From the NCBI GenBank assembly GCA_025350365.1, contig JANXXY010000245.1:1-9589 (forward strand): a stretch of DNA of 9,589 nt, written 5' to 3'. The notes beneath the pieces are model-generated. The model was not told the DNA's origin, did no database searches, and worked only from the letters and a program-made list of their open reading frames with translations. The translations under genes and the position numbers were made by a program. The DNA comes from Bacteroidales bacterium. GTDB taxonomy: Bacteria > Bacteroidota > Bacteroidia > Bacteroidales > JAAUTT01. This document shows, in pieces, positions 7,016 through 9,589 of the stretch (its first letter is position 1; every line of letters begins with the position of its first letter).

Positions 7016-7023
7016 TATGTTTG
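7016..7023 (+). promoter_or_regulatory. Candidate -7 element of the amidotransferase gene
   Basis: TATGTTTG is an exact TAnnTTTG match, 34 bp before the ATG at 7058 and giving a leader of about 28 nt. It falls inside the upstream open stretch of the same frame (from 6950), which argues that the stretch is not translated. No TTTG is present at the usual -33 distance. Confidence 0.45.
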
Positions 7024-7057
7024 GGTTGAATTTCATTATCATTGTAAAAAACTTTAC

Positions 7058-7756
7058 ATGAAAGCTCATTGTATACAACATGTTCCTTTCGAAGGTATGG
7101 CAGCTATTGAAACATGGCTGGTTAAGCAACATTTCGAAATTAGCTACACCCGTTTTTTCGAGTCGGACAAGTTGCCTTCGCTACATGATATCGATTGGAT
7201 CATCATCATGGGTGGACCAATGAGTGTGAACGATGAAAGGGAGTTTTCGTGGTTAAATCCGGAGAAAAACTTTATTCGTCAATGTGTTGAAAAGGGAAAA
7301 GTGGTTGTAGGTATCTGTCTTGGAGCTCAACTTATAGCAAATGCTCTGGGAGCAAAAGTTTACAGAAATACACAAAAAGAAATTGGGTGGCTTCCTATTC
7401 AAAAAATAAAATCAACTAAAAATGGTGAGCTTTTTACTGAACTACCAGACCAACCTATTGTTTTTCATTGGCATAGCGAAACTTTTGATCTACCTGCAGG
7501 CGCTGTCCTTATTGCTAGTTCTGAAGCATGTAAAAACCAGATTTTTGCTATTGGAAAGAATGTGATCGGATTTCAATGTCATTTGGAGGTTACTGCCAAA
7601 TCGTTGCAGGAAATGATTTTAAATTGCAAATCTGAAATTAAACCAGCTCCATTTATCCAAACAGAACAGGAAATTCTGCGAAAAGAAAAACTACATTCAA
7701 ACCAAATGAATAAAATATTATTTGAGATCCTTGATCGGCTATTGGCTGGTGAATAG
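7058..7756 (+). CDS. Stand-alone class I glutamine amidotransferase
   Basis: A 232-aa class I glutamine amidotransferase with the fold of the GMP synthase glutaminase domain but no fused synthetase. It should hydrolyse glutamine and pass ammonia to a partner, or act on a gamma-glutamyl compound. The Cys-His-Glu triad is intact: Cys87 in the nucleophile elbow VGICLGAQL, His175 and Glu177 in GFQCHLEVT. Other family blocks are IMGGPMSVND (50-59) and FHWHSETFDLP (136-146), characteristic of the GATase1-like group often labelled GMP synthase-like. The frame is open from an ATG at 6950, but homologues typically start with a block like MKAHCIQHVPFEG, which begins at 7058. The preceding 36 codons look non-coding and contain the candidate promoter, so I start at 7058. 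No partner subunit is adjacent, so the acceptor is unknown. Confidence 0.9.
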   Translation: MKAHCIQHVPFEGMAAIETWLVKQHFEISYTRFFESDKLPSLHDIDWIIIMGGPMSVNDEREFSWLNPEKNFIRQCVEKGKVVVGICLGAQLIANALGAKVYRNTQKEIGWLPIQKIKSTKNGELFTELPDQPIVFHWHSETFDLPAGAVLIASSEACKNQIFAIGKNVIGFQCHLEVTAKSLQEMILNCKSEIKPAPFIQTEQEILRKEKLHSNQMNKILFEILDRLLAGE

Positions 7757-7770
7757 CATATCTAATTTTT
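7738..7770 (+). terminator. Possible weak terminator after the amidotransferase gene
   Basis: GCTATT (7738-7743) and AATAGC (7752-7757) form a 6-bp stem with an 8-base loop over the stop codon. A T-rich tract (TTTTTGATTTTTATTT, from 7766) begins 8 bases later. The short stem and the gap before the T tract make this only a possible intrinsic terminator. Confidence 0.25.
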
Positions 7771-7785
7771 GATTTTTATTTCAAC

Positions 7786-9441
7786 CTATTTCCCGTTTTT
7801 TATATACTCGATGGCCCTATCCATTATCTCATCTTTTCCAAGAAGCACATTTTTCAAACTAGATTCTACCTTAATATCGGGTAAAATTCCTATTTGCTGA
7901 ATCATTTTCCCATCGGGATAATAGTAACCTAAGCCGGAAAAATAAACATCCAATCCACCAGGCAACGGCAGTTGTGAAACATCGCCAAAAGCGCCTGCAG
8001 TTTCAGTTCCTATAACCACCGGGTGCAAAGCATGTCGTAATGCCATAATGGTTATTTCCGCCTGACTCATGGTATTGCTGTTTGCAAGAAATATAACTTT
8101 GCCTTTATAACAGTTGGAATTTCGCTTACCGGCTACCATTGGTTTTCCCCATTTAATCATTCCAGGATAATCGTAATCGGGTTCGGCAATGGATGCAAAT
8201 ACAACTCGCCTATCGAGTAGCTTGTTAGCTAATGGATAGATGGTCCAGTTAGGATAATTACGGCTATCAATAATCAGGTATTTGGTTTTATTAAGTTTCT
8301 TAAAAGCATCTTCAATATCATTTTGTTTCAAAAATCCCATATTAATATAACCAACAGAATCATTAAGCAGTTTCCATGGAGATTTATCGTACTTGCCAAT
8401 ATATTTTTTACTGATTTCAACTGTTTTAATTTCTTTAAATACTGAATCGCTGCCACGCCTCAGGAGAATTTTAGATGAATCAGTTTTCACAACTGATAGC
8501 CACAAGTTTACCCGATAATCAAGATAAGCTTTATTAGAAGCTGGCTGATAGCGTGAATAATGATTTATCAAAACATCAAGTTCGTTGCCATCGATTTTCA
8601 GTACTCTGTCGCCAATTTTTACGCCTGCTTTCTGGCATAAAACAGAATCGACAAACCTTACAATGTAATAAGCCGTATCGAGTTTACGAATTTGAAACGG
8701 TATAATTTTACGCCCCGAAAAATAATCAACATTCCTATCAACAATAAATCCATGACCATCATTGAGGCGAGCCGCCATTTCCTGCATGGTTCTAAAATAG
8801 AAATAATCTGTTTTTGTGTTATATAACCGGGGGATGAATTCGATATATAGCGAGTCCCAATTCTTTAGCAGATATCGATAAGGATAATAATAATTGATCA
8901 GATTCCAAAACCTGCAAAAGGCAAGAAAACGATAGGAATGGTCGGGCAACAAAACATCGCCATATCTTCTTTCATGGGGAAAGATTGGGTTTCCTACATT
9001 TTTTTGACGACTGACATACACATTATTTATTGGAACATAATTTTTATAGATGTATGCAAGTCTTTGTGAAACGTAGGGGACAAAAACATTTGTATCGTTC
9101 ATCCAGCCCATATTAAGGTTGATTTTCAAACTATCGTTGAATGATTTTGGGCAAGTAGGACAAAAGTTTACAGTACCGGCATTATCTATAATTTTTAACA
9201 GAAGACTATTGAATTCATCCTTGCTGTTAACAAGGAGTATACGATCATAATTATTGGTAAGCACCGTATCCCATTCACACTTACCTTTTGAAATATCCGG
9301 ATGATAATATTTGAGAAATCCCCAAACCTTTCCTAGAGCAGCCAAACGATAGATATCATTTTTCTTTATTTGTTGAGAAAAAGTTGAGTTATTTACAACA
9401 ATTGTTATCAGAAAAGCGATTACGAATGAATGCTTTAACAT
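7786..9441 (-). CDS. Exported S41 family serine peptidase with PDZ domain
   Basis: A 551-aa S41 peptidase of the tricorn-like type rather than the classical CtpA type. Residues 1-23 form a Sec signal peptide (cleavage near FSQ-Q) with no lipobox, placing it in the periplasm or outside. A helical N-terminal domain occurs twice: about 32-93 (AALGKVWGFLKYYHPD) and about 171-232 (AFCRFWNLINYYYP). A PDZ domain follows (about 245-330, AGVKIGDRVLKIDG). The core has the probable nucleophile Ser459 in SNTMSQAEI, the probable catalytic His230 in LNDGHG, and the GTETAGAFG loop (478-486), which lacks the Lys used by CtpA-type enzymes. The end GYYYPDGK...GILPDIKVE (505-526) is typical, and Glu526 may complete the active site. 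Substrates are unknown. It converges on the amidotransferase gene with a 29-bp gap. I found no convincing -7 box upstream. Confidence 0.9.
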   Translation of the reverse strand: MLKHSFVIAFLITIVVNNSTFSQQIKKNDIYRLAALGKVWGFLKYYHPDISKGKCEWDTVLTNNYDRILLVNSKDEFNSLLLKIIDNAGTVNFCPTCPKSFNDSLKINLNMGWMNDTNVFVPYVSQRLAYIYKNYVPINNVYVSRQKNVGNPIFPHERRYGDVLLPDHSYRFLAFCRFWNLINYYYPYRYLLKNWDSLYIEFIPRLYNTKTDYFYFRTMQEMAARLNDGHGFIVDRNVDYFSGRKIIPFQIRKLDTAYYIVRFVDSVLCQKAGVKIGDRVLKIDGNELDVLINHYSRYQPASNKAYLDYRVNLWLSVVKTDSSKILLRRGSDSVFKEIKTVEISKKYIGKYDKSPWKLLNDSVGYINMGFLKQNDIEDAFKKLNKTKYLIIDSRNYPNWTIYPLANKLLDRRVVFASIAEPDYDYPGMIKWGKPMVAGKRNSNCYKGKVIFLANSNTMSQAEITIMALRHALHPVVIGTETAGAFGDVSQLPLPGGLDVYFSGLGYYYPDGKMIQQIGILPDIKVESSLKNVLLGKDEIMDRAIEYIKNGK

Positions 9442-9513
9442 ATCATTGGTTTGAGGTTCGATTATATGAAAGTTGCAAAAAAAAACAGTAGTAACCGAGA
9501 AACAATTTGACTT

Positions 9514-9546
9514 TGAGATTTCTCACTTCGTTCGAAATGACAATCA
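9514..9546. repeat. Probable dispersed REP-like hairpin repeat
   Basis: The stretch begins GAGATTTCTC, itself an imperfect palindrome, and contains ATTTC (9517-9521) and GAAAT (9533-9537) as hairpin arms around TCACTTCGTTC. It ends in ATGACAATC. This wording closely resembles short intergenic repeats of the form GAGATTTCTCNCTTCGNTCG that I recall being scattered in many Bacteroidota genomes. Only one copy is in the window, so its repeat status rests on recall. The rest of 9442-9589 shows an A8 run (9477-9484) and no gene. Confidence 0.45.
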
Positions 9547-9589
9547 GCGATTTATGGTTAGTCGGAGAGGGTGGTTTGCGGTAAAGCCG

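Noticed and set aside
6035..7756. Methyltransferase plus amidotransferase as a modification or defence system around the MITE-like element
   Set aside because: The genes are divergent with separate promoters, no partner subunit or DNA-recognition domain is present, and both belong to broad housekeeping families.
9442..9480. Promoter for the S41 peptidase
   Set aside because: No TAnnTTTG on the minus strand in this stretch; the nearest TATAAT-like string lacks the rest of the consensus.

Overview
The window looks like a stretch of chromosome from a member of the Bacteroidota, probably an environmental or marine Bacteroidales-type organism. The DNA is AT-rich and the genes lack clear Shine-Dalgarno sequences. 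Exact matches to the phylum's -7 promoter element (TAnnTTTG) lie upstream of six of the seven genes. The protein set (exported GH32 fructosidase, YgiQ radical SAM protein, two-repeat S41 peptidase, DUF218 membrane protein) also fits. Genus cannot be set from the sequence alone.

Layout. Positions 1-133 hold a strong hairpin and a promoter for an exported GH32 beta-fructosidase (134-1642, +). That gene converges, 9 bp apart, on rmuC (1652-3100, -). A 213-bp divergent promoter region separates rmuC from a DUF218/YdcF-like membrane protein (3314-4075, +), whose stop codon overlaps the stop of ygiQ (4072-5919, -). Upstream of ygiQ is a small class I SAM methyltransferase (6035-6679, -). The 378 bp between it and a stand-alone class I glutamine amidotransferase (7058-7756, +) contain a 130-bp palindromic element with terminal inverted repeats and 12-bp direct repeats, very likely a MITE. 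The amidotransferase converges on an exported S41 peptidase (7786-9441, -). The last 148 bp are non-coding and carry a probable dispersed hairpin repeat.

How the genes work together. There is no multigene operon: six of the seven genes have their own candidate promoter and strands alternate. The functions are unrelated housekeeping or accessory roles: fructan breakdown outside the cytoplasm, a nuclease-like protein that limits DNA rearrangement, an envelope protein, a radical SAM enzyme of unknown substrate, a methyltransferase, an amidotransferase and a peptidase. I see no convincing undescribed multi-gene system. The most notable features are the MITE-like element between two divergent promoters and the internal duplication in the S41 peptidase, in which one copy lacks the probable catalytic His. 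Three starts (rmuC, ygiQ, amidotransferase) were placed downstream of the longest possible reading frame, for reasons given in the entries.
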